Assembly: GCF_018383905.1 (NCBI RefSeq)
Contig: NZ_JAGYWA010000006.1
Coordinates: 62,001-126,000, forward strand
Direction of reading: 5' to 3'
Length of the DNA: 64,000 bases
From: Flavobacterium branchiicola
Lineage (GTDB): Bacteria > Bacteroidota > Bacteroidia > Flavobacteriales > Flavobacteriaceae
Below, piece after piece: positions 1 to 9,568 of this stretch (positions are counted from its first letter, which is position 1; each line of letters starts with the position of its first letter). Position numbers and translations under genes: made by a program. The notes beneath the pieces are model-generated. The model was not told where the DNA came from, searched no databases, and worked only from the letters and a program-made list of their open reading frames with translations.

Positions 1-515
1 TTAGAAACTCCAATGCTGAAAGTTTTTCCGAAATTAAATCCAAAACGTTCTTGTCTTGGATCATTTTTTCCATCAAGATTGTCGTAGTTGATGCCGCCAA
101 TAGAGAAATTCAAACCAAATCCTCTTTTCATATTGATGAATAAAGCTGGCGTTAAACTTGCATACATTCCCTTTGCATCATTTAAATTTGTGCTTTGGTA
201 ACCAGCTCCTAAATCTCCGTAAATAGCAAATAAGTCAGAAAGAGGCACTGCATAACGAACAAAACCACCAATTTTGTATTTTTCTGTAGTTTCTAATCCT
301 GAAGCTTTTACATTCATAATTGAGCCTTCAACACCAGCTGTCCAATTATCTGTAAACTGATATCCAACTTTAGGAGAAAATTCAAAATTTTCAAGTTTTG
401 ATTCGCCAATTTTTTCGGAAGAAAATCCAACGTTTCCACCTACTAAAACTGAACCTTTTTGTGCGCTTGCCATAGCTGTTACTAAAAGAACAACTGCTAA
501 TACTAATTTTTTCAT
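1..515 (-). CDS. Outer-membrane beta-barrel protein, C-terminus beyond window
   Basis: The gene starts at 515 with a Sec signal peptide (MKKLVLAVVLLVTAMASAQ) and reads leftward without a stop to the window edge, giving about 171 residues. The mature part alternates Gly/aromatic strands (for example GGNVGFSSEKIG, FSPKVGYQF, RYAVPLSDLFAIYGDLGAGY), typical of small OmpA/PF13505-like outer-membrane barrels of Bacteroidetes. The frame is still open at base 1, so the last strand and the C-terminal aromatic residue are not visible. The exact family and function are unknown; a structural or porin-like role is inferred from the fold only. A TAnnTTTG -7 box lies 27 bp upstream. Confidence 0.8.
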   Translation of the reverse strand, partial: MKKLVLAVVLLVTAMASAQKGSVLVGGNVGFSSEKIGESKLENFEFSPKVGYQFTDNWTAGVEGSIMNVKASGLETTEKYKIGGFVRYAVPLSDLFAIYGDLGAGYQSTNLNDAKGMYASLTPALFINMKRGFGLNFSIGGINYDNLDGKNDPRQERFGFNFGKTFSIGVS

Positions 516-541
516 TTTTTTATTCTTTTATAATGAACTGG

Positions 542-549
542 CAAATTTA
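542..549 (-). promoter_or_regulatory. -7 promoter box of the outer-membrane barrel gene
   Basis: On the minus strand the sequence reads TAAATTTG, a full match to the Bacteroidetes -7 consensus TAnnTTTG, 27 bp before the ATG at 515. No good TTTG -33 element is seen at the usual distance, so this rests on one box. Confidence 0.45.
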
Positions 550-830
550 TAATATTATTTATTGTAAGAAATAGATTATGATAAATAAATTAAAATGAAA
601 GTTTATTTTTATAAATATTAGAAAGATTGTTTCGCAATCTATCTTGATTGTTGTTTTTTTGGGTTATTTATTATGCTTAATTCAGTATTTTTAGAATTAT
701 AGGTTTGTTTAGTTAAATTATGGATTTCGCAAAATGATGTTTGCTTTACTTTGATATGTTTTGTTTTTGGCCGAAACACTTATTTTTTTTGCGAAAATGA
801 GTTATATTCGCAGTACTTAAACAAAATAAC
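550..830. other. Intergenic region between divergent genes, no gene seen
   Basis: This AT-rich spacer separates the leftward barrel gene from the rightward peptidase gene. No coding frame with a credible start is visible. TATATTCG at 803-810, a one-base variant of the -7 box, is the best promoter candidate for the peptidase gene, but no TTTG lies at a suitable distance. Confidence 0.5.
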
Positions 831-2975
831 ATGAAAAAAATAGTTTTATTCTTGACCATGTGTCTGATGGCGGTACCAGTAAGAGCCGATGAAGGAATGT
901 GGTTCTTGATGTTTATCGAAAGATTGAACCATAGAGATATGGAGAAAATGGGCTTGCAATTGACAGCCGAAGAAATTTACAGTATTAATCACCATAGTTT
1001 AAAAGATGCGATTGTGCAATTTAACGGAGGTTGTACAGCTGAAATCGTTTCTAAAGACGGATTAGTTTTAACCAATCATCATTGTGGTTACAATGCTATT
1101 GCTGAACTTTCATCTGCAGAGCAAAACTATTTGAAAGATGGTTTTTGGGCAAAAGAAAGAAGTGCCGAAATGAAGCCAAAATCTTTATACGTTCGTTTCT
1201 TTGTTCGTATGGATGATGTTTCTAAAAGAATTTTATCTAAAGTAAACGATAAAATGACAGAAACTGAAAGAAACAAAATCATTCAGCAAGAGATTGCTTT
1301 GATTGAAAAAGAAAACAACGAAGGCGGAAAATATACCGTTTCTGTTCGTCCTTTCTTTCAGGGAAATGAATATTACTATTTCGTTTACCAAGATTATACA
1401 GACGTTCGTTTAGTTGGAACTCCTCCTGAAAGCGTTGGTAAATTTGGTGGAGATACAGACAACTGGGAGTGGCCTCGTCAAACAGGAGATTTCTCTATGT
1501 TTAGAGTTTACGCTGATAAAGCAGGAAATCCAGCAATTTATTCTAAAGATAATGTGCCTTTACAGCCAAAGCATTATTTACCTGTAAGTATTAAAGGTGT
1601 AAAAGAAAATGATTTTGCCATGATTTTAGGTTATCCTGGAAGAACAAACCGTTGGATGCCAGCTGGAGGAATTGAGCAAAACGTAAAATTTGCTTATCCT
1701 GCATGGGTTGAAGGTGCAAAAACCGGAATGGACCAAATGAAAAAGTATATGGATAAAGATGCTACAGTACGTTTACAGTACGCATCTAAATATGCTTCTA
1801 CAGCAAATTACTGGAAAAACCGTCAAGGTATGATCGATGCTTTAACAAAAGCAGGAACTGCAGATACTAAAAGCGCGCAGGAAGATAAGTTTTATGAGTG
1901 GGCATCTAAACCTGCTAATAAAGAAAAATACGAAAATGTAATTCCAACAATCAATGATTATTACAGAGAGACTAATACAAAAGCAACTCACGATAATTAT
2001 TTAATGCAACTTTTGCGTACATCAAACTATGCAACAGGACCAGCAAACTTAGGAAATGCATTAATTGCTTACTATAATGAAAATGATGCTAAAAAAGCTG
2101 AAATGTTACCAAAAATCAATACAATGATTGATAACATTTATGGAGAATTTTATGCACCATTAGAAAAAGATGTTTTAACTGCACAATTAAATTTATACGC
2201 CGCTAAAGCTGCTGAATATGGACTTGCTCCGGAAATCGCAAAAATGAAAGCTGCAAATAATGGCGACTTTACTGCAGATGTAACTAAAGCTACTGAAATA
2301 AGTTATTTTACTACTAAGGAAAAAGTATTAGCATTTATGGCTAATCCAAAACCATTGGCAATTGTACACGATCCTTTGTATATTATTTCTAATGATCTTT
2401 TGACAAAATACCGCGCAAAAACAGATGATCAGGCAAAAGCTGACGATGGTTTTGCAATTGCTTACCGCAAATTGGTTGAAGGTTTAAGAGAGTCTAAATT
2501 AAATGCGATTCAATATCCTGATGCAAACTCAACTTTGAGATTGACTTATGGAAAAGTTCGCGCTTTACCTGCAGATCCTCGTAACGATGCTAAAATCAAT
2601 AACTATACTACAATGGAAAGTATGGTAAAAAAATACAAAGCAGGAGATCAGGAATTTGATTTACCAGCTCGTTTATTAGAATTGAATAAGAAAAAAGATT
2701 TCGGACAATATGCTGACAAAGCTGGATATATGCCGGTAAACTTTTTAACAGACAATGATATTACAGGTGGAAATTCTGGTTCTCCGGTTCTTAACGGAAA
2801 AGGTGAATTAATCGGAATTGCTTTTGATGGTAATATCGAAGCTATGGCTGGGGATGTTATTTTTGATCCTAAATTACAAAGAACTATCAACGTTGATATT
2901 CGTTATGTACTTTGGATTATTGACAAATACGCTGGAGCTAAAAACATTATTGACGAATTGACGATTGTAAAATAA
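831..2975 (+). CDS. S46 family dipeptidyl-peptidase, DPP7-type
   Basis: This 714-residue protein has a signal peptide ending before DEGMW, which matches the mature N-terminus of S46 dipeptidyl-peptidases. The family removes dipeptides from peptide N-termini in the periplasm, feeding amino-acid catabolism. The trypsin-like triad is visible: His84 in TNHHCGY, probably Asp220 in TGDFSMF, and Ser649 in GGNSGSP. The residue 18 positions after the serine, which sets P1 preference in this family, is Gly667 (FDGN). Glycine marks DPP7-type enzymes that favour hydrophobic or aliphatic P1, whereas DPP11 has arginine. Length is usual for the family. The gene stands alone with a strong terminator behind it. 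The family call is secure; substrate preference is inferred from one residue. Confidence 0.95.
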   Translation: MKKIVLFLTMCLMAVPVRADEGMWFLMFIERLNHRDMEKMGLQLTAEEIYSINHHSLKDAIVQFNGGCTAEIVSKDGLVLTNHHCGYNAIAELSSAEQNYLKDGFWAKERSAEMKPKSLYVRFFVRMDDVSKRILSKVNDKMTETERNKIIQQEIALIEKENNEGGKYTVSVRPFFQGNEYYYFVYQDYTDVRLVGTPPESVGKFGGDTDNWEWPRQTGDFSMFRVYADKAGNPAIYSKDNVPLQPKHYLPVSIKGVKENDFAMILGYPGRTNRWMPAGGIEQNVKFAYPAWVEGAKTGMDQMKKYMDKDATVRLQYASKYASTANYWKNRQGMIDALTKAGTADTKSAQEDKFYEWASKPANKEKYENVIPTINDYYRETNTKATHDNYLMQLLRTSNYATGPANLGNALIAYYNENDAKKAEMLPKINTMIDNIYGEFYAPLEKDVLTAQLNLYAAKAAEYGLAPEIAKMKAANNGDFTADVTKATEISYFTTKEKVLAFMANPKPLAIVHDPLYIISNDLLTKYRAKTDDQAKADDGFAIAYRKLVEGLRESKLNAIQYPDANSTLRLTYGKVRALPADPRNDAKINNYTTMESMVKKYKAGDQEFDLPARLLELNKKKDFGQYADKAGYMPVNFLTDNDITGGNSGSPVLNGKGELIGIAFDGNIEAMAGDVIFDPKLQRTINVDIRYVLWIIDKYAGAKNIIDELTIVK

Positions 2976-2996
2976 TCTCAATTTAGTATAAAAATC

Positions 2997-3038
2997 AAAC
3001 CCGACAGATTTAAAAACCTGTCGGGTTTATTTTTTTTG
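2997..3038. terminator. Rho-independent terminator after the S46 peptidase
   Basis: An 11-bp perfect stem (AAACCCGACAG at 2997-3007 with CTGTCGGGTTT at 3018-3028) is followed by a long T run. It lies between convergent genes. A shorter A run on its left side means it may also stop leftward transcription. Confidence 0.9.
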
Positions 3039-3063
3039 GAATTTGGAATTTAAAAATTGGAAC
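3036..3063. repeat. Degenerate heptamer micro-array (TTGGAAT-like)
   Basis: Four 7-bp units follow one another directly after the terminator: TTGGAAT, TTGGAAT, TTAAAAA, TTGGAAC. Two are identical and one differs by a single base. The array ends 8 bp before the stop codon of the convergent macroglobulin gene. Confidence 0.55.
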
Positions 3064-3070
3064 TTGTTTC

Positions 3071-6000
3071 TCAATTTACCTTCACTCGAATTCCTTTTGT
3101 ATGACTTGCAAATTCAGGGGCATACATACTTTGAATAGTTGTAATGCCATTTGAGAATTCACCTTTGTTGTTTACTCTAATATCATATTCCAAAACATAA
3201 GTTCCTTTGTTTATTTGGTCAAAGAAGAAATGTGTTGCGGCATCTTTTGTACTTCTGTAATAACCTAGTCGATCTTTGTATTCATATTGCGAAAGAACAT
3301 TCACAGGTTCAAAACAAGAAGCGCGCATATCTTTCAAATGAACATATTCAGTATCTTCTTTTGCGGTAATAATTAATCGTACCGTAACCAAATCGCCTGT
3401 TTTTAAAGGATTTTTAGTTGTGATTCTTTCCAATTGATCACCTTTTATGGTATTCTTCTTTAAGTACAATTCTTTCGAAACAGATAAAACGGCACCAGTA
3501 TTATTTTTGATTTTATCTAAATCTTCAAAATATTGCCAATATGCGCCGCCAAAACCAGGAACTTTTGATTTGTTTTGAATTTTGATTGAAGCCATTTCTT
3601 TCTTCACTTCATCTGCTTTCCAGTTTAGTTTGATGTAACCGGTTTCTGCTTCTTTTTCGTTTTCGGCTAATTTTTTGGTTATGATTTTTTCATCTCCAAT
3701 TTTTATAACGGTATTATCTTTTACAGAAAGCCAATCGGTTCCTTGCATTAGCAGTGCATAAATAGCTTCTGTTGTTGATTTTGTAGTTGGCCAGTTTTTG
3801 GATTGTTTGTTTTTTAGTAACCAAACTTTCATGGCATCCACAGATTTTGTGTCGTTATTCACTTCGGCGAAAGCCTCAATCAATAAAGCCTGAGTTTCTA
3901 TAGGTGCCTGATACCAATACCAGCCTGATTTATTTGCAATCCAGTACATTCCCCAATCTTCATTGTTTGATGCTATTTCTTTTAGACTTTCTATAATTTT
4001 TTTAGCATTTTCTTTTTCTCCAAAGCGATTTAATGCTAAAGCCGCCAGACCTTTTTCATAAATTGAATAATTAAGCCATTCCTTTTTAGCCGTTTCCAGA
4101 TATAATTTGGTTGCTTTTTTAAGCGTATCAGACAAAGGATATTTCTCTAAATAAAAACTTCTGGTGTATAAATAATGTAAATCAGAATAAGGATTAATCC
4201 AAATAAGTTTGTCAGTTGCTTTTAAGTTTTTAGTTTTCGATTTGTAATAATCTAAAAATTTATTGTCTAAAAAGGAAATCCCGGATTTGGCTATTTCATC
4301 GATTTTTGAAGTATTGCTTTTACTTAATTTATCTAAATGACCTAAACCTGCCAGAATATGTCTTGTAATATATTCGCTTTCATTGTTTCCATCAAACCAG
4401 CCAAAACCGCCAGATGCTTTTTGTTTTTGTTTTAGTTTTTCGAAAGTTGCTTCCTGAGACGTTTTCATTTTTTCTAAATCAAACAAAAGCGCCATGTTTT
4501 TTTTCTTTTCATCTTCATTTTGAGCATCATTTAGCCAAGGCGTTTCGGCTAGAATTAATGATTTCAATTCTTCGTTTTCTTCTAATTTAGAATTTGGTTT
4601 TCCACTTTTTCTCCAATTTTCAAAAACAGTTGCAATCTTCGGATTACTAGAAATAATTTCTGAAGCCAAAGCATTTGCATAATAACGTGCAAAAGTCTGC
4701 TCGGCACATTCATGTTCATATTCCATTAAATAAGGCAACGACTGAATCGCGATCCAAGTTGGATTGGAAGTGTATTCAAATGTAAACTGATGGTTTTTTA
4801 AAGTGGTTGATGTATTGTTTTTCAAGTTTGCAAAAGTGTATTCTTTTGTAGCATTCTCGCGAACCCAAATAGGAATGCTTTCTGTAATCAACATATTATT
4901 CGTCAAAACAGGAATAATGTTTTCTTCCCCATCAGAAAAATTGCCCGCTTTAGCTACGATTTTATATTGAATTCCCTGTAAACCTTCAGGAATTGAAATT
5001 GTCCAGTTTGCTGTTGTGTTTCCGAAAGCAGGAACTGTAAAGTTTTTAATGTTTTTTGCATTCAGCATTTTGGCATCAATTGGCTGCATGGTTACGGCGT
5101 CAAAAAACTGTAAACTTGCGATTCCGGTTTTCGCTTCAGCGGTAACATTTGAGATTTTAGCACTGATTACAATTGTATCTTTATCTCTAAAGAAACGGGG
5201 GAAATTCGGCAAAACCATTAATTCTTTTTGCGTAATAACACTTTTCTCTAAATAACCCGAAACAGCATCTTTATTGTGCGCCAATAAACGAAGTTTCCAC
5301 GCCGTTAAAGCTTCAGGAGAAGTAAAATTGAAACTTACTTTTCCTTTCGAATCGGTTTTTAATTTTGGAAGAAAAAAAGCAGTTTCTGAAAGGTTCTTTC
5401 TGGCTTTTACTTGTGTTAGTTCTTCCAATGCTTTTTTGGTTGTAATGATAATAACACCATTTGAGGCTTTATTTCCGTAGAGCGCAATGGCTTTGTCTGA
5501 AGTCAAAAAATCAATATCCAAAATGTCTTCAGGACTTATTTTATTAAAATTGTCTTCTGACGACATTTCTCCATCAATTACATACAATGTTGACTTATTG
5601 ATAGCCATATTGGTTAGCCCTCTGATGATTTTTTTACCTGGATAAAATTTTACTTTATTTGTCTGAAAATAATATTCAGGATCTTCTTCAGTTACTTCTT
5701 GTGCTTTAGCAACAACAGGTTTAACAAAGCGCACTCCATCTAGTTTCACTGCAGCAGTGTTGTAAACCTGATTATCTTCTTCAATAACGGCTGCTGCTCC
5801 GCTACCCACCGGTTCATCAACTGTTAAAACCGCATCTGGGTCTCCTTTTATTGTTTCGCTTCCAACTTTTTTGTCTTTTAGCTCTGCAATAGTAATACCA
5901 TAATCGCCATATCTACTATTGTAAAAGTTAAAGCCAAACCATTTTAATCTGGTTTCTTCATTTTCGAAATCCAATTGTGGAAATCTTTCATTAAGATTTT

Positions 6001-9000
6001 CTACAGAAGCATAATTAATATCAAAACCTAATCTTGTTTTAAAATTTGTGCCATTGCGATAATAATTGTTAAATTCTAAGGATTCCCAGTTTCTCACAGA
6101 GAATTGATCTAGTGAACTGTCGTACATTGAAGCCAAAACTTCAGCTTCTTTTTTTGTATTAAAACCATTCAGTTTAAACGACCAGCTTTCGTTTGTTCCG
6201 GGTTGTATTTTATTTCTAAAAGTTTCAACTGTCCATTCTAATTTTGGTTCCGGGCTTTTTAAGGAAACTTCGATTTGATCTGTAAACGTATCGTTGTCAA
6301 ATACACACTGGAAAGTTACCATCATTTGTTTTTCAAATTCATTTTTGAGCGGAATTTTAATGATCGCTTCATGATTTTGCAAATGAGTAATATCTTCAAA
6401 ATAGTTTTTATTCTGATAGTTTGCGTTCGCTAAAATATATAGCTCCGGAATAATAGATGTAATTTTCACCAAAACAAAACCATCTTTTTTAGGATCACTG
6501 TTAAGCTGTTCAGAATTCAGTAATATACTTGGATTAAATTTGTCTTTACTCTGCTTAATTTTGAAATTTGATGTGGTTTCAATTGGGTTGTCAAAACTAT
6601 CTTTAGCCGAAAATACAATTTTGTAATTACCGGATTTATAATTTGATATAAAATCCAATACTAGTTTTTTGTCTTTTTGGGTATCTATATTTTTTGTGAA
6701 TAATAACGTTTCTGATGCATTTTTGCTCGTATCCTTTTCTGAAACTTCATAAGGAAATAATCTTTCGAAATCTTCTGCTGAGATGGTTTCAATTTCTGGT
6801 TTTCGCAATTTTCTTGGTTTGAATTTATTAGAAAGCGGACTTAAATAATACAATTTTATTTCACCTTTTACAGATAAAAATTCTCCATTTAAATTGGTAC
6901 TGCTTAACGTAATTTCGTTTTTGTTTTTAGTTTGAATAAAAGGTAACATTTGAGTATTCAAAATCAAATCGTGATAACCCACTTTTACATTTGTTACAGC
7001 AGAATGTGTTTCACCATTTATATCGGTAACTGTTGCTGAAATTTCATAATTAAAAATAGGCAGATTTTCTTTCGAATGGTTTTTTGATGGTACAGCTGTA
7101 AAATCGACAAGAAAGTTTCCTGAGTTATCCGTTTTGGTCTCGCCAATAGCTAAAACTTCGTTTTCTTCACGGCCGTAATAATTTCTAAAATAAGTAGTGT
7201 ATCTCGTTACAGTATATTTTACGGTTGCATCAGATATAGTACTTCCTGCAAAAGCTTTAGCGGTACCTTTTATTTTAACAGGCTGATTAACTTGATAACT
7301 TTCTTTTTTAGCATCAAAAGTAACTTCAAATTTAGGACGCTTGTATTCTTCAACTCGAAAATTTTGTGTAGAGCTGTTATAACTTACATTATCCCAATAT
7401 GCCAAATCAGTTTTGGATTTATTCTCTGGTCTTTTTGCACTAATAGTATAACTGCCGGTTAAGCCTATTTTTGGTAAAATAAATTCACCATAAAAAGAGC
7501 CATAATCGTTTGTTATTAAATCAAATTCGTTTATAGGTTGATAGTTTGCGTCGTTTACAATAATTGTGAATTTTGTGTTGGCAGTGACACTGGTCTTGTT
7601 TTTGTTTTTTTGAATGGCAATCCCTTTAAAATAAACTGTTTGACCAGGCCTGTAGATAGCACGATCCAGATAGAATTCGACTTTTCCATCCAGTCTTTCA
7701 TTTTCAGATAATTTATATTCCTGTGTATAGGAAAGATAGTTTCTATCTACTAAAATAGTATCATTGTTTTGTGTAAGTTTAATAGGGTCATTATAGTAAT
7801 AATTGTCATTGGTTTCTATTTGAAATGTCGCAATTCCGTTTAAATCTGTTTTTGCAATTTGTTTTCTATATTCTACTGAAACATCTTTTAGTGGCTTTCC
7901 GGTTTTTCGGTCTAATGCCTGATAGTTTTCAACTTTATCTTTCTTAGATGCAAGAACTGAAATGTTCGAAATTGTTAGAATTTGATAACCGAATGCTTTT
8001 TCGTCTTTTGAATCTGAGTCGCTTTCAAAATAAGCCAAATAATTTCCGATTGGTAATTTTGGCAATGCTACTTCTGTTGAATACGTAAAGTGATTTTCTT
8101 TATCAATCAAATTGTAGTTTTCTGTCCTGACTATATTTTGTTTTTGTAATAGGGTATTTACTAAAGAATCTTTACGAATTTCATTTAATGTATCTAGTTG
8201 CGCAATTTGTAAAATATCAATTTTGCAAAAAGAAATTTTAAATTTATTTACGTTTTTATAATTAAGGAAAACTCTTGTGTTTTCACTTTCGTAACTGTTT
8301 TTTTGAAATTGAATCTCTAAAGATTTTGATAAAATATCATATTTCTTAGAAATAGCAAGTTTTGCATTGTTTGAGTTCTCTTCAATTTTAATAACTTCAT
8401 CTAATACTTCTAAAGCTTTATTATTGTTATTTGGATATAATTCTTTTGAAGCCTGTTCTAACAGAATTTGGGCTTGCTCTAATTTTATATTTTGAATAAG
8501 ATTTTTATCCTGAGTTTCTTTCTCAATTTTGTTTAAATAAACACTAAAATTCTCGTTTGATTTTAATAAATATTCCTGACAAAATTTTGCACGTTCAAAT
8601 TGGTTTTTCAATGATGAATTATCGGATTCTAATTTTTGATAGAGTTCCAAGACCCTTTTAACATTTGGCTCTTTTATAAAATCAAGATTGAGATTTAAAA
8701 ATGTAGCCGAATTTCCTAGAAGTTGCTCTTTGTAAACTAAGAAATCACTGTTTTGGATTTGCCAAGGTTTAATTTGTTCTGTGAAAAAAGTAATATTTTC
8801 TTTTAATAAATAATTCCATAAGTTTTCGTCTTTAAACTTTTCTAAATCAGAATAATCAAAAATATCTTTGTACTTTATTAGAGATGTGGCTTTTAAAACA
8901 GCTTCGTTTTCCAATGTTTTATTGAATGTAGAAACAATATCATTTTCAGTCGTAATTTCTTGTGGAATATAATTTGAATGAGGAATTTCTACTGAATCAA

Positions 9001-9439
9001 TTTTGGTAACTTTTATTCCTGTAACTGAAGCTGTATCAATTGTTGCCGCTGCACTATCTATCATTACTGCGGCGCTATCAACAACCATATAGTCGTCATA
9101 ATTAGAATAATCTTTTAGATATTTCGCATAAATTAGATTCAAAATTGCTTTTGAAGGGATAGAAACGCGATTGATATCTTTTTTCAAATTGATTATAATT
9201 TTACTTTTTGCATTTTCATCAACAACTTGCAAATATTTTGATTGATAGAAAAAGCATTTTATCATTTGTACTTCATCTTTTCTGGCAACAGCTTTCTTGT
9301 AAATTTTAGTAACTACTTCATTTGCGGATTTGATTTTACCATCATTTTCGTAATTAATAGCTTTAGTCCATTTTTTATCGTTTTGTTGTGCGAACAAGGT
9401 TGTAGAGAAGAATAAGAAAACAAAAAGTAAATTTTTCAT
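3071..9439 (-). CDS. Alpha-2-macroglobulin family protein with thioester and embedded TonB-plug-like segment
   Basis: This is a 2122-residue secreted protein with a Sec signal (cleavage near A17) and no lipobox. Bacterial alpha-2-macroglobulins are thought to trap attacking proteases in the periplasm or at the surface. A carboxypeptidase-regulatory-like repeat (DRKTGKPLKDVSVEYR) precedes an MG2 domain around R597 (RPGQTVYFKG). The reactive thioester motif CAEQ is intact at C1578-Q1581. It is followed by an alpha-alpha barrel-like region and a receptor-binding-like end. Between the MG domains, residues 1286-1336 (YVIDG to GVIIITTKK) look like the end of a SusC-type TonB plug domain and align by eye with the SusC proteins in this window. 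The gene is monocistronic and divergent from the TPR gene. The family call is firm; the role of the plug-like part is unknown. Confidence 0.93.
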   Translation of the reverse strand: MKNLLFVFLFFSTTLFAQQNDKKWTKAINYENDGKIKSANEVVTKIYKKAVARKDEVQMIKCFFYQSKYLQVVDENAKSKIIINLKKDINRVSIPSKAILNLIYAKYLKDYSNYDDYMVVDSAAVMIDSAAATIDTASVTGIKVTKIDSVEIPHSNYIPQEITTENDIVSTFNKTLENEAVLKATSLIKYKDIFDYSDLEKFKDENLWNYLLKENITFFTEQIKPWQIQNSDFLVYKEQLLGNSATFLNLNLDFIKEPNVKRVLELYQKLESDNSSLKNQFERAKFCQEYLLKSNENFSVYLNKIEKETQDKNLIQNIKLEQAQILLEQASKELYPNNNNKALEVLDEVIKIEENSNNAKLAISKKYDILSKSLEIQFQKNSYESENTRVFLNYKNVNKFKISFCKIDILQIAQLDTLNEIRKDSLVNTLLQKQNIVRTENYNLIDKENHFTYSTEVALPKLPIGNYLAYFESDSDSKDEKAFGYQILTISNISVLASKKDKVENYQALDRKTGKPLKDVSVEYRKQIAKTDLNGIATFQIETNDNYYYNDPIKLTQNNDTILVDRNYLSYTQEYKLSENERLDGKVEFYLDRAIYRPGQTVYFKGIAIQKNKNKTSVTANTKFTIIVNDANYQPINEFDLITNDYGSFYGEFILPKIGLTGSYTISAKRPENKSKTDLAYWDNVSYNSSTQNFRVEEYKRPKFEVTFDAKKESYQVNQPVKIKGTAKAFAGSTISDATVKYTVTRYTTYFRNYYGREENEVLAIGETKTDNSGNFLVDFTAVPSKNHSKENLPIFNYEISATVTDINGETHSAVTNVKVGYHDLILNTQMLPFIQTKNKNEITLSSTNLNGEFLSVKGEIKLYYLSPLSNKFKPRKLRKPEIETISAEDFERLFPYEVSEKDTSKNASETLLFTKNIDTQKDKKLVLDFISNYKSGNYKIVFSAKDSFDNPIETTSNFKIKQSKDKFNPSILLNSEQLNSDPKKDGFVLVKITSIIPELYILANANYQNKNYFEDITHLQNHEAIIKIPLKNEFEKQMMVTFQCVFDNDTFTDQIEVSLKSPEPKLEWTVETFRNKIQPGTNESWSFKLNGFNTKKEAEVLASMYDSSLDQFSVRNWESLEFNNYYRNGTNFKTRLGFDINYASVENLNERFPQLDFENEETRLKWFGFNFYNSRYGDYGITIAELKDKKVGSETIKGDPDAVLTVDEPVGSGAAAVIEEDNQVYNTAAVKLDGVRFVKPVVAKAQEVTEEDPEYYFQTNKVKFYPGKKIIRGLTNMAINKSTLYVIDGEMSSEDNFNKISPEDILDIDFLTSDKAIALYGNKASNGVIIITTKKALEELTQVKARKNLSETAFFLPKLKTDSKGKVSFNFTSPEALTAWKLRLLAHNKDAVSGYLEKSVITQKELMVLPNFPRFFRDKDTIVISAKISNVTAEAKTGIASLQFFDAVTMQPIDAKMLNAKNIKNFTVPAFGNTTANWTISIPEGLQGIQYKIVAKAGNFSDGEENIIPVLTNNMLITESIPIWVRENATKEYTFANLKNNTSTTLKNHQFTFEYTSNPTWIAIQSLPYLMEYEHECAEQTFARYYANALASEIISSNPKIATVFENWRKSGKPNSKLEENEELKSLILAETPWLNDAQNEDEKKKNMALLFDLEKMKTSQEATFEKLKQKQKASGGFGWFDGNNESEYITRHILAGLGHLDKLSKSNTSKIDEIAKSGISFLDNKFLDYYKSKTKNLKATDKLIWINPYSDLHYLYTRSFYLEKYPLSDTLKKATKLYLETAKKEWLNYSIYEKGLAALALNRFGEKENAKKIIESLKEIASNNEDWGMYWIANKSGWYWYQAPIETQALLIEAFAEVNNDTKSVDAMKVWLLKNKQSKNWPTTKSTTEAIYALLMQGTDWLSVKDNTVIKIGDEKIITKKLAENEKEAETGYIKLNWKADEVKKEMASIKIQNKSKVPGFGGAYWQYFEDLDKIKNNTGAVLSVSKELYLKKNTIKGDQLERITTKNPLKTGDLVTVRLIITAKEDTEYVHLKDMRASCFEPVNVLSQYEYKDRLGYYRSTKDAATHFFFDQINKGTYVLEYDIRVNNKGEFSNGITTIQSMYAPEFASHTKGIRVKVN

Positions 9440-9556
9440 AAGTTGGTTTTAGTTTATGGAGTACTTTTTTGAAATAAGGGTTGGAAAATGATTAAAATAA
9501 TTTTCGTACAAATTACTAATTTCTCAACAAATCTTAATAGAGAATCTATATTTCCT

Positions 9557-9564
9557 TATTTTTG
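9557..9564 (+). promoter_or_regulatory. -7 promoter box abutting the TPR gene start
   Basis: TATTTTTG matches TAnnTTTG and ends 4 bp before the ATG at 9569. A transcript from here would start at or very near the start codon. No clear -33 TTTG is present. Confidence 0.45.
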
Positions 9565-9568
9565 AAAC

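Noticed and set aside
5016..5480. Open frames on the plus strand inside the macroglobulin gene
   Set aside because: They are antisense shadows of a well-supported coding region with no family signature of their own.
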